DNA of 64,000 bases from Membranipora membranacea (Eukaryota > Bryozoa > Gymnolaemata > Cheilostomatida > Membraniporidae): NCBI GenBank assembly GCA_914767715.1, contig OU612074.1:2435501-2499500 (forward strand), in the 5' to 3' direction. How positions within the stretch are numbered: the stretch's first letter is position 1; every line of letters begins with the position of its first letter. The position numbers and the translations under genes are program-made. This document shows, piece after piece, positions 1 through 11,157 of the stretch. Under the pieces are notes generated by a model. It worked only from the letters and a program-made list of their open reading frames with translations, did no database searches and was not told the origin of the DNA.

Positions 1-485
1 GTATTCTTTTTTAAAGTCCAACCATGTAAAAACCAGATTTTGATATGTTCATGTTATGAATCAATCTTCTGAACTTCTACAATGTTGTTATAATCAAGGG
101 TTTCTAAATAAAGAATTTTACAAGATTGCAATAATTATTTGAAGAGTACTCAGACAAATCAATTCAAGACTTGTTAAATAACATGTCATCAGGAATAATT
201 ATCATTGTTACTCTTTTGTGTAAAATATCAGAAATGATGTTATCTGGTGATACTAAAGATCATCCTAATGTTTGTAAAGGTTTTCTATCCTTGGCAACAT
301 GTTTTTGATAATGAAATTGGCATTTGAGAGTATTTCTAAAACGTTTACTCTCATATTGCTGTTTGATTGATTCATCCTCAGCAATGGTGAAAAAACATAA
401 CATACAAACATGAAGAAGCAGTTATTATAGATGAGCAATCAGGATCACATTGTACAACTGCATTTTCTTATTCTTATTCTTGAAG

Positions 486-587
486 ACCTCAACTTTGTAC
501 CACTGCTACGCAAACGACACACAGTTATGTCGAGTGGATGGGAGGCAACAACAAAGTGGAAGGGAATTCATATCAAAGGACATGCAG
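486..587 (+). pseudogene. Orphan copy of a linker exon (T type) of the LRR-peptidase gene
   Basis: A 102-base phase-2/phase-2 open segment lies between an AG acceptor (484-485) and a GTAGGT donor. Its translation includes CTTATQTTHSYVEWMGG and closely matches the exon copies at 36985-37086 and 48018-48116. It lies within the segmental duplication, far upstream of the LRR-peptidase gene and on the other side of the sulfotransferase gene, so it is probably a stranded copy. It could belong to a second LRR-peptidase gene left of the window; one exon cannot decide this. Confidence 0.5.
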
Positions 588-599
588 GTAGGTTGAAAC

Positions 600-906
600 C
601 ATAGACTTAATAATAAACCTAGACAGGACAGTATATGAAGCAATAGCATTGAGGCACTGAGGCATTGGAAGGTGTAGAAGCAATGAAAAATCCAGGTATT
701 TTGTCGACAACTCGATCAATTTTGATCGGATTTTGAGTTTGAAAATTACAATAGATTTAGCAGCATGTCCTGAGCAGTTTGATACTACTTTTGGGGATAA
801 AAATAGAAATGGCAATAAGTTGATAACAAGATGCTGCTGAATGTAAAACAATTTTCAAACTCAAAATATATATGGTGTCCTGTCTAGGTTTATTATTATG
901 GCTATG
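600..906. mobile_element. 307-bp P-like MITE, copy 1
   Basis: The terminal inverted repeats begin CATAGACTTAATAATAAACC at the left end, with the near-complement at the right end. The element is flanked on both sides by GTTGAAAC (592-599 and 907-914), an 8-bp target duplication. The termini match the 3.4 kb element at 4023-7454, so this looks like its non-autonomous derivative. The related intron start at 48117 lacks the insert and shows the empty site. Confidence 0.85.
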
Positions 907-914
907 GTTGAAAC

Positions 915-2523
915 AAAATGTATTTTGAGTTTCTCCTGTTTAGAATTGAAAAGGAGTGTTTTGTAAGTTCAGAATGGAATTAGGCAGGATGGATTATGCT
1001 TGCTTCAACTGATATTTAGTGAAAAAGACTGGTCAAGTAAAGTTAAGCTAAAATAAATGACTAAAATATGAGAATTCAATCTCAGAATTCTCACCTTATT
1101 GGCATATTATTTGCATACAAAGATAGTTAAACACCATATTGACATATCAATGATACATGTATGGCAAGCAACAATTCAACACTTTAAATGATTTCCGTGA
1201 TGTTGGTAAAAATGGAAAGGAATGTTAACAAACATCCTTATTTCTTGACTGTTTTATTTTTTTTGTCACTTTATGGAAAAAAATGACTTTAGAGTGACAA
1301 TAAACGTATACATTTAATTTCAGTTTTATTTTATCAATTTTTGCATTCATCAGCAACCATACATACATTTTAATTGACATTCTCAAACCATTTGTTTTCA
1401 TTAGAATTGGTAAGAATTGATTATTTATTTAATCTTTTTGCTTTCTCTGCAACTAAAAATTTATAATATGTATAGTCCGAAGTAATTTAGTGACAGCTGT
1501 CAAAGTTTATAATGATATTTTAATTGTGAATTGCTAGAGAATGTTTGGTTATCAGCTACAAGCTAACCACAAACACAAAGGGGACTGTAAGCCTATTAAC
1601 ACTGTAAAAATAAAAACCGGTGCTCTCTCTACACAACTATAGGTCACGCCTATCTTGTCTTTGTTTACAAGCTGCAAGCAGATATCTTGTCTTAATTTGT
1701 CATTAGGTTAATCCTTATAATATTAATTCAAAGACTTCAGTGGAATGCTTCCAAAGGCTGGGGAAGGCGTGGCGCAAAACACAGTGATAACTACAATGCA
1801 TTAGAGTAAACATATAATACCTGTTAATGGTGCAGCTCATTTAATGCGTCCAGCGTGCAGGTTTGAATAGTTCTCCTTACTTTTCCATTCACATACCAAC
1901 GCTTCAAGACGGTAGATGGTTTTCCAAACGAAATTTATCAACAAGGTGAAAAAGTAAGTAAACACTTAAACAGATTAGCGCCTGCCTGTTTTATTTTGTT
2001 TAATTTGACAGTTGTACTCCTTTTTTTGCTATAAATCATACTTATATGAGTTATTATATCATAATTAAGCTGTTAGTTGTAAAGGCCTTGCACATCGTAC
2101 ATGTTGTCATCGGAGAACAGAATATACTTTTGAATAGCCAAGCTGTGGCTAGCAGCATCTTTCGAACCTGCCATTCCCCCAGAGAACACTGCGTTACATG
2201 AAATATCTTGATTGCTTAGCTTGCATGGCAGTATTTGACATTGCGCAATAAAATAAAATAAAATTTAAAAGGATCATGCATGCTATGATAAATCTTATCA
2301 TTAGGCCCCACCAGTGAACTAAATGGTGCAAAAGTATAATGTATCGGATGAACAGGTAGTGCCTGAAATTTTTTTTCCCATAATAATAATCTTAGTACAT
2401 CAAAACGAGGCTAACTTGTCAAAATATGAATTTACACAATATTGCTACATCCATTGTGTCCCGTTAAATTGTATATCACTATAAAATATTGCACATTATT
2501 TGTATTATTTTTCATTGCATTGT

Positions 2524-2555
<32 letters not shown>

Positions 2556-2962
2556 CACTATTTCATTCTATTCTATTATAGATTATTATATTATATTCTT
2601 GTATAGATCGTAATAAATGGTCTTGTAAAGTGCTGTATTAAGTTGTATTTGATTGCATCTCATATGGATTTCACACAACCTACCATAGTCAGGCAATAGA
2701 TCCTCTTTCTATGATGATTATGTTTATTTTTCAGACAGAGACTTATATTATATTATATATATATATTATTATATTGTATTAAATTGCAGTGTATCTTATT
2801 GTTCAGTACATTTCATATTGATTTCACAAAACCTTCCATGGTCAGATGATGATTATGTTTGTTTTTCAGACATAGACCTATATTCCGGAGGTATATTATA
2901 AAACTACATAAACATCCCAGTTGGCACGACCAGACCTAGATAAAAATAATAACTAAGAGGTC
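915..2962. other. Gene-poor stretch upstream of the sulfotransferase first exon
   Basis: I see no convincing exon here. It ends copy A of the segmental duplication (to 1236), then continues as unique AT-rich DNA with TA-dinucleotide runs near 2525-2560 and 2745-2768. It presumably holds the promoter of the sulfotransferase gene that starts at 2963, but I could not pick out a reliable TATA or initiator element. Confidence 0.5.
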
Positions 2963-3060
2963 ATGACCCTGAGAGTACCCTCAGTCAGACAGACACTGTC
3001 GGCAGCAGTGGGAGTTATCTACCTCTGCTGTCTCATGCTCATTTTCTTTATGTTCAAAAG
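2963..3060 (+). CDS. Sulfotransferase exon 1: cytosolic tail and membrane anchor
   Basis: The exon opens with ATG at 2963 and encodes MTLRVPSVRQT followed by about 20 hydrophobic residues, then K and a split Arg/Ser codon before GTAATT at 3061. It ends in phase 2, which fits the phase-2 acceptor at 8390. This short basic tail followed by one hydrophobic segment is the standard layout of Golgi type II transferases, which is why I accept this start despite the 5.3 kb intron. Confidence 0.75.
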
Positions 3061-6000
3061 GTAATTTAATTCATCATTTATAATTTTGCAATTTATAATT
3101 AAATTCATAATCTACTTTTGCTGTAGTTACTTTGGCACATTATATCAAACATCCCGCCAGGATAATATTGGCTGCCAGAAAAATAGTATATATATATATA
3201 TATATATATCAGTGATCAAAACACCAATGAGTGATGGAAGCTACTATATAAGTAGTTTTGAATGACATTTTAATTATTCTTTCATAATAACTGCTGGGGG
3301 TGAGATAAATAAATAAATGTTTTATTTACCCTTTGACCCTCCCTAATGTTTTAGAATGGAAACAGTACAGTGTTCTGTGAAAAAATTATCACCAATTTTG
3401 GGATTTCCCACCCCTTTCCTGACCCCGTGATTTCCCAGCAGTTCAAGTTTAGTCATTTTACTTATTTTTAACGAATATTGCACTAATAATTTATAAAAAG
3501 CAGTTACTGACTCTTTTGCAATTGTCACATAAGTCAATATTTCCTAGCTCTTACTAAACTAAAACACTTAGAATAAGTGCCATGTCAATCGCGCATTGTT
3601 CCCTGTTTTAGGGGCAGGTGGCATTGCGAGTAAAAAAATTAATAAATTTGGTTTTTTAGTCTTGGAAGAAGGCACTGATCTGAGCTAAAGTAGATAAATG
3701 TAATTATGACTCTATTGTGAGTGCTGTTTTGCGCATCTCTACTCTCTGGTGTTTCACAAGCAGGGCCACATTGTTATTGCTTTGTGCAAGATGATACAAT
3801 TCTGTATTTACCTTCATCGTTATAAGATATGTAAATATGCGTAACAAATTTCACCTCATGTTTCATGTGTTGGGAACTTGGTCGCCAATATGAAGGAATA
3901 TTACTACACAGCTTATAGGTCAATATCTCCTTTCAAACAGTTTGAACAGGGTCACTACAGCGGTGTGAAATTTATTTGCCTAAATTCTTGATTCGAAATT
4001 TTTCAAAACAGTTATTTATTTCCATAGACTTAAAGGGCAACCAAGGTTTCGCAGCAATGCATTAATGGGTAGGAAATAATGTGCTGGGCAGCATCAGCTT
4101 TGTGCATTACGCGATGCAAAACTCAAAGTAGTTGCTGACTCTAAGCTGGGTAACACTTCAGTTTAGGGGAGGTTCCAAGACTTTGCTGTAATAATTATAG
4201 AGCACAGGCTAAATAATAACAGGAACAGGAAACTGCTATGTGGTATTCTCTTTTAGCTGAGTTTGAGTGCCTGATGGAAGAAATGTTTCACAAGAATTCT
4301 GGCTGAATAATCATCCGAATTATATTTTGTCTTTTTCCCCATGCAGAAGGTGCAGTCTGCTATTAATCAATGGCCATCAATGAGAAGTTGTTTGAAACCT
4401 TGGTTGCACTTTAATATACTACCTAGACAGGCCAATAGCATTCAATACTGTCCCACTTAAATAGCACGACATGACGTAATTAGTTTGTGCTGTGAGCCAT
4501 AGTTTACTATATACCATTCAATGAAATAATGTGAAAAATCGAGGGACGCCGGGCATGATATCGGCCCTTGTCCGGCCCCTAATTATTTAAACACAGAGAA
4601 AGTTTGTGAGTTTATGTAAAAGACCTTTCCGCACGAGATGGTATAAAAAATGGACTCCTTAGGCGAATCCAAAGTGAGAACAGACCTGATAAGTTACAAT
4701 CATTAGCCAATAAATATTGAAACAAATACAGCCATCTACCCTTAACACTTCTACCACTACTATTCAAATGCACAGAATACCCACAACACAGTATCACAAA
4801 TACTTTGTTGGATGAGCCAGATCAAAGCACCACCACCATCATCATAGATTTTTGCATAAATATTCCTAGTCATGACTGAGCACAACCTGCTCAGCTTGGA
4901 TTCCTTGTTAAAAGATTTTACTGCAAATTTTATTGTCGCTTCATGAGGAAGAATAGATCTGTGCTGTAAATTGAGTATGCCAACTCCAGATATGTATGTA
5001 TGATAAAGTCTTTGGTAATCTCTCATCAATGAAATAATATAGTAAATCAAGACACGCAGGGTATAATACCAGCCAAATTATATTAGATCTGTTTTAATTC
5101 ATGAGATAAAAATTATCAAAACAAATACAGCCCTGTACTTAACCACTTATATCACTACATGACAAAAAAGAGGGCTGTTACTGATGTATTGTACTATAAT
5201 TTCTGAGGGCACGACCAAGGCTAACGGCTACCACTATCAGCGATTGCTGCCATATTCGATGTGACTGATTACAGCATAAGCTAAAGCTTATCGACACAAA
5301 TACAGCCATGAAGCTAGCCACTTCTTATCACTACTTTGTAAAAAATATGAATATATACTGTTGAGTTATACTTATTGTTGTGGGCACGACAAAAATTAAA
5401 AACACTACCACTATCAGCGAGCATTGCAAAGTTAGATATGACTGGTTGCAGTATAAATTAAACTTAATCAAATTAGTAGAGCAATGTAAGCTAACCACTT
5501 CTTACACTACTTAGCAAAAAAATATATATACTGTGGGATTATACTGAATTTTGCGGATGGGTCAAAGACTAGAAAACTACCACTATCGGTGATTGCTGCA
5601 AAATCTCCAAATGAGACACCATCACTATCAGCGATCGCTGAAAATTAGATATGACTGAACGCAATAAGCCTGCTCAGTTTGGAGCGCTTATTGTCAGTGT
5701 TTGCTGCGAGTTTGGTTGTTTCATGGTGTATTCTGACCAGCGTATATCTCTTCACTATTAGACACTGTGGATAGTGTGGGAAGGATCGGAAAATTGTTGG
5801 GATAGCATCCTTTTTTAGCAAAGCTCTCCCACCCACACCAGGAGGCCTTCTAAATGTATCTTGTTTCAAATGTTTGCTACAAAGAACATCATATTTGGAT
5901 GGAGTCCAGTTCTTGCGGCCGAAACCCATACCTTTAGTCTCTCCTCCTTAAATTAGGATTTCCTGCCGGGTTATTTCCACAGCCGTAGGCTGGACACCAG

Positions 6001-9000
6001 TTCCTAGATGACTTTTTCTAAAAGCATCACAAATGATAACATATACAATAATTATCATTAAACTACAGCTTTTGATATAATAAACAGAAATTGTAAAATC
6101 AATTTCATAGCAGTGTCAGCATGGCAAAGAAGGATTTGCGAGATCACCGATTAAGTCTACTCACACTTTTTGACTGCTGTGCCAGTTCTGAGTTAGATAT
6201 TTCGGGAGTAAATCAGAATTGTCATCTCAAATAGTGTCCCTCCAGCCCCCCCCCCCCCCCCCCCCCCCCCGCCCCATCACTATCGTTCCACCTTTTTTCT
6301 CTAACATTCAAATTTTATCACACCCATCGATTATTATTTACTATGTCTTATATATAGCCTTAAATTTAAGTGCATGTATAGAAGGATGTGGGTATTATTA
6401 TGTGACAATATTTAATTGATTTCTATTTAAAAATAAATAAGGAAGCCTGTCCTCTTAGATGGATGGGACAAGCAGAAATTATGTCAAAAAATTCAATCCA
6501 ATAAAGACCGAAATATGACAATGCATACATGAGAGCCACCACTGGGCTGTTTCTTACCTTATCATCTTGTGAAGTGGTAGCAGCAGGATTTTCATCTTGT
6601 GAAGATGAGGCAGCAAGATTATCATCTTATCATCTTGTGGAGATGAGGCAGCCAGATTATCATCTTGTGAAGACGAGGTAGCAGGCCGTAGGCTCATTTA
6701 AAAATAGTTTTGCTATAAACTGAGCGGCGTGGGTATTATATCCAAAACTTCCATGTTTGCCTTGTATCTCGCAACTGATGATAGTAAAATTGCAGCTGGG
6801 CTTACTTGTGAAGATGAGACAGCAGGCCGCAGGTTCACGTTATATAAATAAATAATCTCAAGTATGAATATTCATACTTTGAAAATTCAAAGTATGAATA
6901 TTAAAACCGGTAACCACTTTGTTTACATAGTATCTTTCATCTTCTGTTTCAGTACAGGGCTGTATTTGTTTTGATAATTTGTATCTCATAAATTAAAACA
7001 GATCCAATATAATTTGGCTGGTATTATACCCTGCGTGCCTTGATTTACTATATTATTTCATCGATGAGAGATGACCATAGACTTAATATATATATGTTAA
7101 GGGTATATGGCTGTGTTTGTTTCAATATTTATTGGCTAATGATTGTAACTTATCAGGTCTGTTCTCGCTTTGGATTCGCCTAAGGAGTCAATTTTTTATA
7201 CCATCTCGTGCGGAAAGGTCTTTTACATAAACTCACAAATTTTCTCTGTGTTTAAATAATTAGGGGCCAGACAAGGGCCGATATCATGTCCGGCGTCCCT
7301 CGATTTTTCACATTATTTCATTGAATGGTATATAGTAAACTATGGCTCACAGCACAAACTAATTACGTCATGTCATGCTATTTAAGTGGGACACATTATG
7401 ATCAGCAGATGAAGCATAAGCATTGTCCTGTCTAGGTAGTATATTAAGTCTATGTTTATTTCTAATTAAATTGTAAAGCGCTATGCTGAACGAAATTTGG
7501 CCAATATCTTATCAAAATCAATGTGTAGTATTCAAATAGTTTGCTCACAAAAACTCAATGTGGTAATACCCCAACAAGTCTTCTCTCAAATATATCATTC
7601 AATAAATTAATATAAGCTAATTGATCATCCTGAATTTTACCCTTTTACCCATTGTGTAAACTAGAAACATGGTAAAATTAGGTTGAATAAATATAACAAT
7701 GAAAGATTGTGAAATTGATCAGGTAAAGATTAAAAAATAGATAAATGATTTCGATCTAATTTGAATGTTTATTTTTTTTATAAAACCGATACAGTGGGTG
7801 CATGATTTGAAGTTTTAATGTTTCGAGGACTGCTGCTCTATTAAAAAACTCACCGAGTATCAACACGACCCCGCTGTGCAAGCAGCAATAACGCTAACAA
7901 TGCTAACAAAATTCTGTTTGTAAAGTTCACCAAATTGATATAATGATTTTCGATGAATTTTATCATTAATTTTTATGACAACACCAAATTTTTATAATGT
8001 AAATCAGATCATTGTATACATTTTAATGTATTCAGATCGATCAATGAGGTAATAATCAATAATAATTGTAAATGACAAAAAAATTGATCGTTAGCAGTTG
8101 ACATAATATTACTTTCGTGGCGCCAGACTGTCCTAGCACACACATACCACGGCATGATAATTACATCAAAATGTGGATATCCTTTAATGGCAAAAAACAG
8201 TTCGGAGAACATGTGCGGTGTTTCCAGTTTGGTTCCGGTCATGACACAGTGACAAATCAGCGGGAGAAGATGCGAGTCGTTACTCTACAGCTCAGTGCTT
8301 GAGTAACTCTAAATGCTTTGAACATTGTCTCACATCTCAGTGGTCAAGCATATTATCATGGTTAATTTCTCATTGAATCTATTTTTAAGTGGCAACAAAC
8401 AGGCTGAAGAAGATGTGCAGTGGACCGAATATTACGAAGCTGACGTGAAGCCGAACCTAACATCCAATATACGGGAGGTCAAGGTGACTGAGGACCCACA
8501 GATTTGTGACAGTCTTCTCGAGATTCAGAGCTATCTAAATAAATCAGATTTCCGTATACAGCTGATAGCAGCTACTCCAGGCTCAGGTAGTGACTGGTGT
8601 AGAACGACCATCAGTCTCCTTACAGGTAATATTTATATCTGATATAGTCTTTGTTAACTATGAGTGACTTTCAATCTTTGTTTTAGTGCTAAAATTTGGC
8701 CAGGAGCCTAGTAGTGACGCTCGATTAATTATTGATTGAACATAGGGTCATGTTTTAGGAGTAACCTGACAGATAATACCATATTTTTTAAAAATTCAGA
8801 ACATTTTCCCTTAAATCTGAGAAAAAAGCTAACTGGATAATCAATAAATAGTTCCAAGGAAACATTGTGTCAGAAAGGTGGGTGTAATGAAAGCAGCATT
8901 CAATTTTTCTTAATAAAAACATTTTATATATATATATTAAATGCAGAATTATTTTGTATTTTTACTAATTCAAATGTTTTTGCTTTTTTGGTAAATTTTT

Positions 9001-11157
9001 CCTCAATTCAATGATTTAACATATTTGTATAATAATATGCAAAACTAAATCATAAAAAAAATTAAACCTTATTTTAATAATATACATTTATGAATATATA
9101 TAAAAAATTACCGTCAAACAGAATTTTCTGTAATAATTTATACCATACTGCAGGACAGCATGAGGCGCCTAATTACTTTGTGTTTTGCTTCCACCACATT
9201 TTTTGTTGACTGCAAGACCAAAAATGTGGTCCAATCCATCTATAACATATCAAATTTATAACTGCAAATCTATGGTCACATTTGGGGATAGCCCCCCATA
9301 ATGAAGGAAAACATATGACACAATCTGCTTGATTGCCCTTTTAACAGAATACCCCTACTAGCAAAACAGATAAATTATGAGCTCTAAAACTAAAAAAGGC
9401 CCATCTACTCTTAGACATAATAAATTCTCAGCTGTGTCCAACCTGTGGTCACCCTCATATTTTTCATTGTTACAGGATTGAAGACTCATGAGGTGTTTGA
9501 CTTCATGCATGAGAAAAATGTCGATACAGTCTTCAAGGATGGAAAATACCCAATCTACTATAAATCTCACTACCCCTTCATCAAGTCTCACAATGAGGGA
9601 GATGGGTACCTCCATGATCACGCTGAGAGAGTTATTGTGGTGGTTCGTAATCCGTTAGACGCTGCACTCTCAGAGTTTATCAGGTATGTTCAGGGTAGGT
9701 AGAAACTTTCTGAGATTCATAGATTGAAATCTAAAAAAAAACTATTGAAGTAATCTCTACACTGTCCCTATTTAGCAGCATATGCATCAATCATTCAATC
9801 AAGCAATCAATCGATCAATCGATCAATCAGCCCAACTAATCAATTTATCATCCAATCAATCGATCGGTCAATCAATCAGTCAATCAGTCAATCATCAATC
9901 AATCAATCAGCCAGTCAGCTAATTAATCAATTAACAGGCAAAAGATTGAGCGGAGGCGAGGAAGAAATCCAGATAAATACTCCCAGGTGGAGTCAACCAT
10001 GGTCATCAAAGACTTTTTCAGAAACACAACTAGCGGGCAGTCCCCTTCGTCAAGTAAGAACCTTCCTACCCTATAGGAGTTTAGTTTTCGCGGCATTTAG
10101 GATTCGCTTTTCGCGTTGTTGCCTAGGTTGCGAAATTTAGTGTATCTTAAATTAAACTCACTCACCATAGTTTCATAAACAATGTACAATTATACAGGAA
10201 TACACCTACCTAACCATGCAAGCTAGCGTGGTGTAGTGGTCTAAGTATCTGCCTTGCAATCAGATGGTGATTTATGCCCTGGGTTCATATCCCAGCTTAG
10301 ACATTTTTTTTTAATTTTCACTAGTAAGCCTACTAGCGGAATTTAGTACTAGTGAAATTTAGTACCAGCAATGAGGTTTAGCTCATTGGTACCAGGTTCA
10401 GATAGGGAAATTAAACTCTAGCTAAACTCCTATAGGGTATATTAAACACTAAGTGTACGTATATATGTATTAGTTTTTAATGATTAAGACCTTCTGACTG
10501 AGCACCATATATGGCATCAATATTAAAACTATCAATCTTTCAGGATTTGATAAGTATCTGGACAGCTATCTGAAACTCTGGAGGCAGCATCACCAGTACT
10601 GGTTAGAAGACTATACAGGAGAGTTAATGTTTGTTCTATATGATGACTTGGTGAGAGATATTAACAAGTTCTTACCAATGGTTGAATTCTTCGGATATGA
10701 TAGTCAAGCTAATGCTGACAGGTGAGTTTATTTTGCTCTTATCTATAAAAAAGTCTAGGGTTTTATAGGGTCCATCCTGGTTTAGTACAAGGTGTGTCCC
10801 TGCTTGTTGAGATATCCCAGGCAAATGTAGGGATAACTCAAGGCCTATAGGACCGACGGAGCACTCAGTTCTTAAACAAGAGAACCCCACTCTCTATGCT
10901 TATGAATTGTAGCAGTACGCAGCAAAATCCTACTGGCGGCTGGTGCTTATCTTAAAATGTCTTTTCTTTTTAGGAGGAACTACTGTTTTCAAGAAAACTT
11001 AAAGAAAACCAAGGAGATGAAAAGACCACGTGTAGCTCTTATAGCAGATAGTAAAGACAAACTCAGGTCACTTACATCTGAGAGAATAGAGGAAAGCATA
11101 TCCTATGTGAAAAATCTCTACTACAATAAATACAAGAAAATCCTTGATCTGCATTAA
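2963..11157 (+). CDS. Type II membrane sulfotransferase (WSCD-like), six exons, 339 aa
   Basis: Exons 2963-3060, 8390-8625, 9476-9683, 9938-10053, 10544-10721 and 10974-11157 join through GT..AG introns with matching phases (2,1,2,1,2) into one 1020-base frame ending TAA. Residues 1-11 are a basic cytosolic tail, about 12-31 a membrane anchor, then a stem. PGSGSDWCR (about 96-104) is the 5'-phosphosulfate loop of PAPS-dependent sulfotransferases. RNPLDAALS (169-177) is the 3'-phosphate motif with the usual Arg and Ser eight residues apart. VLYDDLVRD matches the family's later Y-x-D-L segment. By family knowledge it would transfer sulfate from PAPS to a glycan in the Golgi lumen. The closest recognised group is the WSC-domain-containing sulfotransferases, but no WSC domain is present. 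The acceptor sugar is unknown. A decayed tandem copy follows downstream. Confidence 0.85.
4034..4410. mobile_element. 377-bp TTAA-flanked (piggyBac-type) MITE nested in the P-like TIR
   Basis: The element has inverted ends starting AGGGCAACCAAGGTTTC (right end AGTGCAACCAAGGTTTC on the complement) and is flanked by TTAA at 4030-4033 and 4411-4414. Removing it restores the P-like terminal repeat CATAGAC-TTAATATACTACC. A second copy lies in opposite orientation at 36018-36396. TTAA targets are the signature of piggyBac-type elements; no coding capacity is seen. Confidence 0.8.
5118..5650. repeat. About 175-bp tandem repeat, three degenerate units
   Basis: Each unit carries the same ordered landmarks: acaaatacagcc, a ccacttcttatcactact-like segment, a ggcacgac-like segment and ctaccactatcagcgattgc (near 5230, 5404 and 5575, about 174 bases apart). 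It lies inside the P-like foldback element. A more diverged related stretch lies near 4750-4960, so the region probably grew by internal duplication. Confidence 0.6.
5645..6003 (-). pseudogene. THAP-type zinc finger, broken copy
   Basis: On the minus strand 5929-5645 encodes GRKNWTPSKYDVLCSKH and later KDAIPTIF, the C-terminal half of a THAP finger (W-x-P, LCS-x-H and A-x-P-T-x-F landmarks). Just upstream on that strand, around 5962-6003, NWCPAYGCGNN gives the first Cys pair, but it is in another frame, meets a stop, and about 20 residues containing the FHxFP segment are missing. The finger is therefore broken or very unusually spliced. THAP fingers bind DNA in P-element transposases and in host regulators. 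Its place inside the foldback element suggests transposon origin. Confidence 0.7.
6246..6270. repeat. Poly-C run
   Basis: Twenty-five consecutive C bases (poly-G on the minus strand). Runs like this are prone to length error, so any frame crossing it is unreliable. Confidence 0.9.
6559..6690 (-). repeat. Short tandem repeat with serine/aspartate-rich minus-strand reading
   Basis: Three to four units of about 33-39 bases built on atcatcttgtgaagatgaggcagcaag occur here. On the minus strand they read as AASSSQDDNLAASSPQDD, the composition expected of a linker. It may be a remnant exon of the protein that carried the THAP finger, but no continuous frame joins them. Confidence 0.5.
9782..9932. 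repeat. (ATCA)n microsatellite
   Basis: About 150 bases of atca/atcg tetranucleotide units in intron 3 of the sulfotransferase gene, ending just before the acceptor of exon 4 at 9938. The expansion lies unusually close to the polypyrimidine/branch region. Confidence 0.85.
10067..10439. mobile_element. TA-flanked MITE carrying a tRNA-like insert
   Basis: The ends are inverted: TACCCTATAGGAGTTTAG on the left and its complement on the right at 10422-10439. The outermost TA on each side could be a TA target duplication of the Tc1/mariner type. The element fills most of intron 4 of the sulfotransferase gene and encloses a tRNA-Ala-like sequence. No coding region is seen. Confidence 0.6.
10222..10302 (+). 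ncRNA. tRNA-Ala(TGC)-like sequence, probably a relic or SINE head
   Basis: An A-box-like TGGTGTAGTGGTCTAAG is followed by an anticodon arm with a TGC-centred loop (CTTGCAA) and a perfect five-pair T arm around TTCATAT (B box GGTTCATATCC). The 5' and 3' ends do not form a convincing seven-pair acceptor stem, so I do not call a working tRNA. A T-run follows at 10305. It sits inside the MITE at 10067-10439. Confidence 0.4.

Larger units (their letters stand above)
1..1236. repeat. Segmental duplication, copy A (counterpart 36518-37736)
   Basis: This stretch matches 36518-37736 in the same orientation almost base for base, with only small indels and substitutions. Both copies hold the same linker-exon copy and the same 307-bp MITE inside identical 8-bp target duplications, so the MITE inserted before the duplication. 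Homology ends near 1236 and 37736, where the flanks diverge abruptly. The left limit may lie outside the window, but copy B begins at 36518 exactly opposite base 1. Confidence 0.9.
4023..7454. mobile_element. 3.4 kb P-like foldback DNA transposon with long inverted arms
   Basis: The ends are CATAGACTTAATATACTACC (left, now split by a nested MITE) and its complement at 7427-7454. The flanks carry the identical 8-bp duplication TTTATTTC (4015-4022 and 7455-7462). The left arm (about 4415-5140) and right arm (about 6950-7440) are inverted copies, except that the left arm has about 260 extra bases. The interior holds a roughly 175-bp tandem repeat, a broken THAP zinc finger on the minus strand and a serine-rich repeat. 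An 8-bp TSD plus a THAP domain fits the P superfamily; hAT also makes 8-bp TSDs. No intact transposase is visible. It lies in intron 1 of the sulfotransferase gene. Confidence 0.75.

Noticed and set aside
8117-8302. 61-codon open frame as an extra sulfotransferase exon
   Set aside because: Exon 1 (2963-3060) and exon 2 (8390-8625) already join in phase, and no matching donor is seen here.
10222-10302. Functional tRNA-Ala gene
   Set aside because: The acceptor stem does not pair and it lies inside a MITE, so it is kept only as a tRNA-like sequence.
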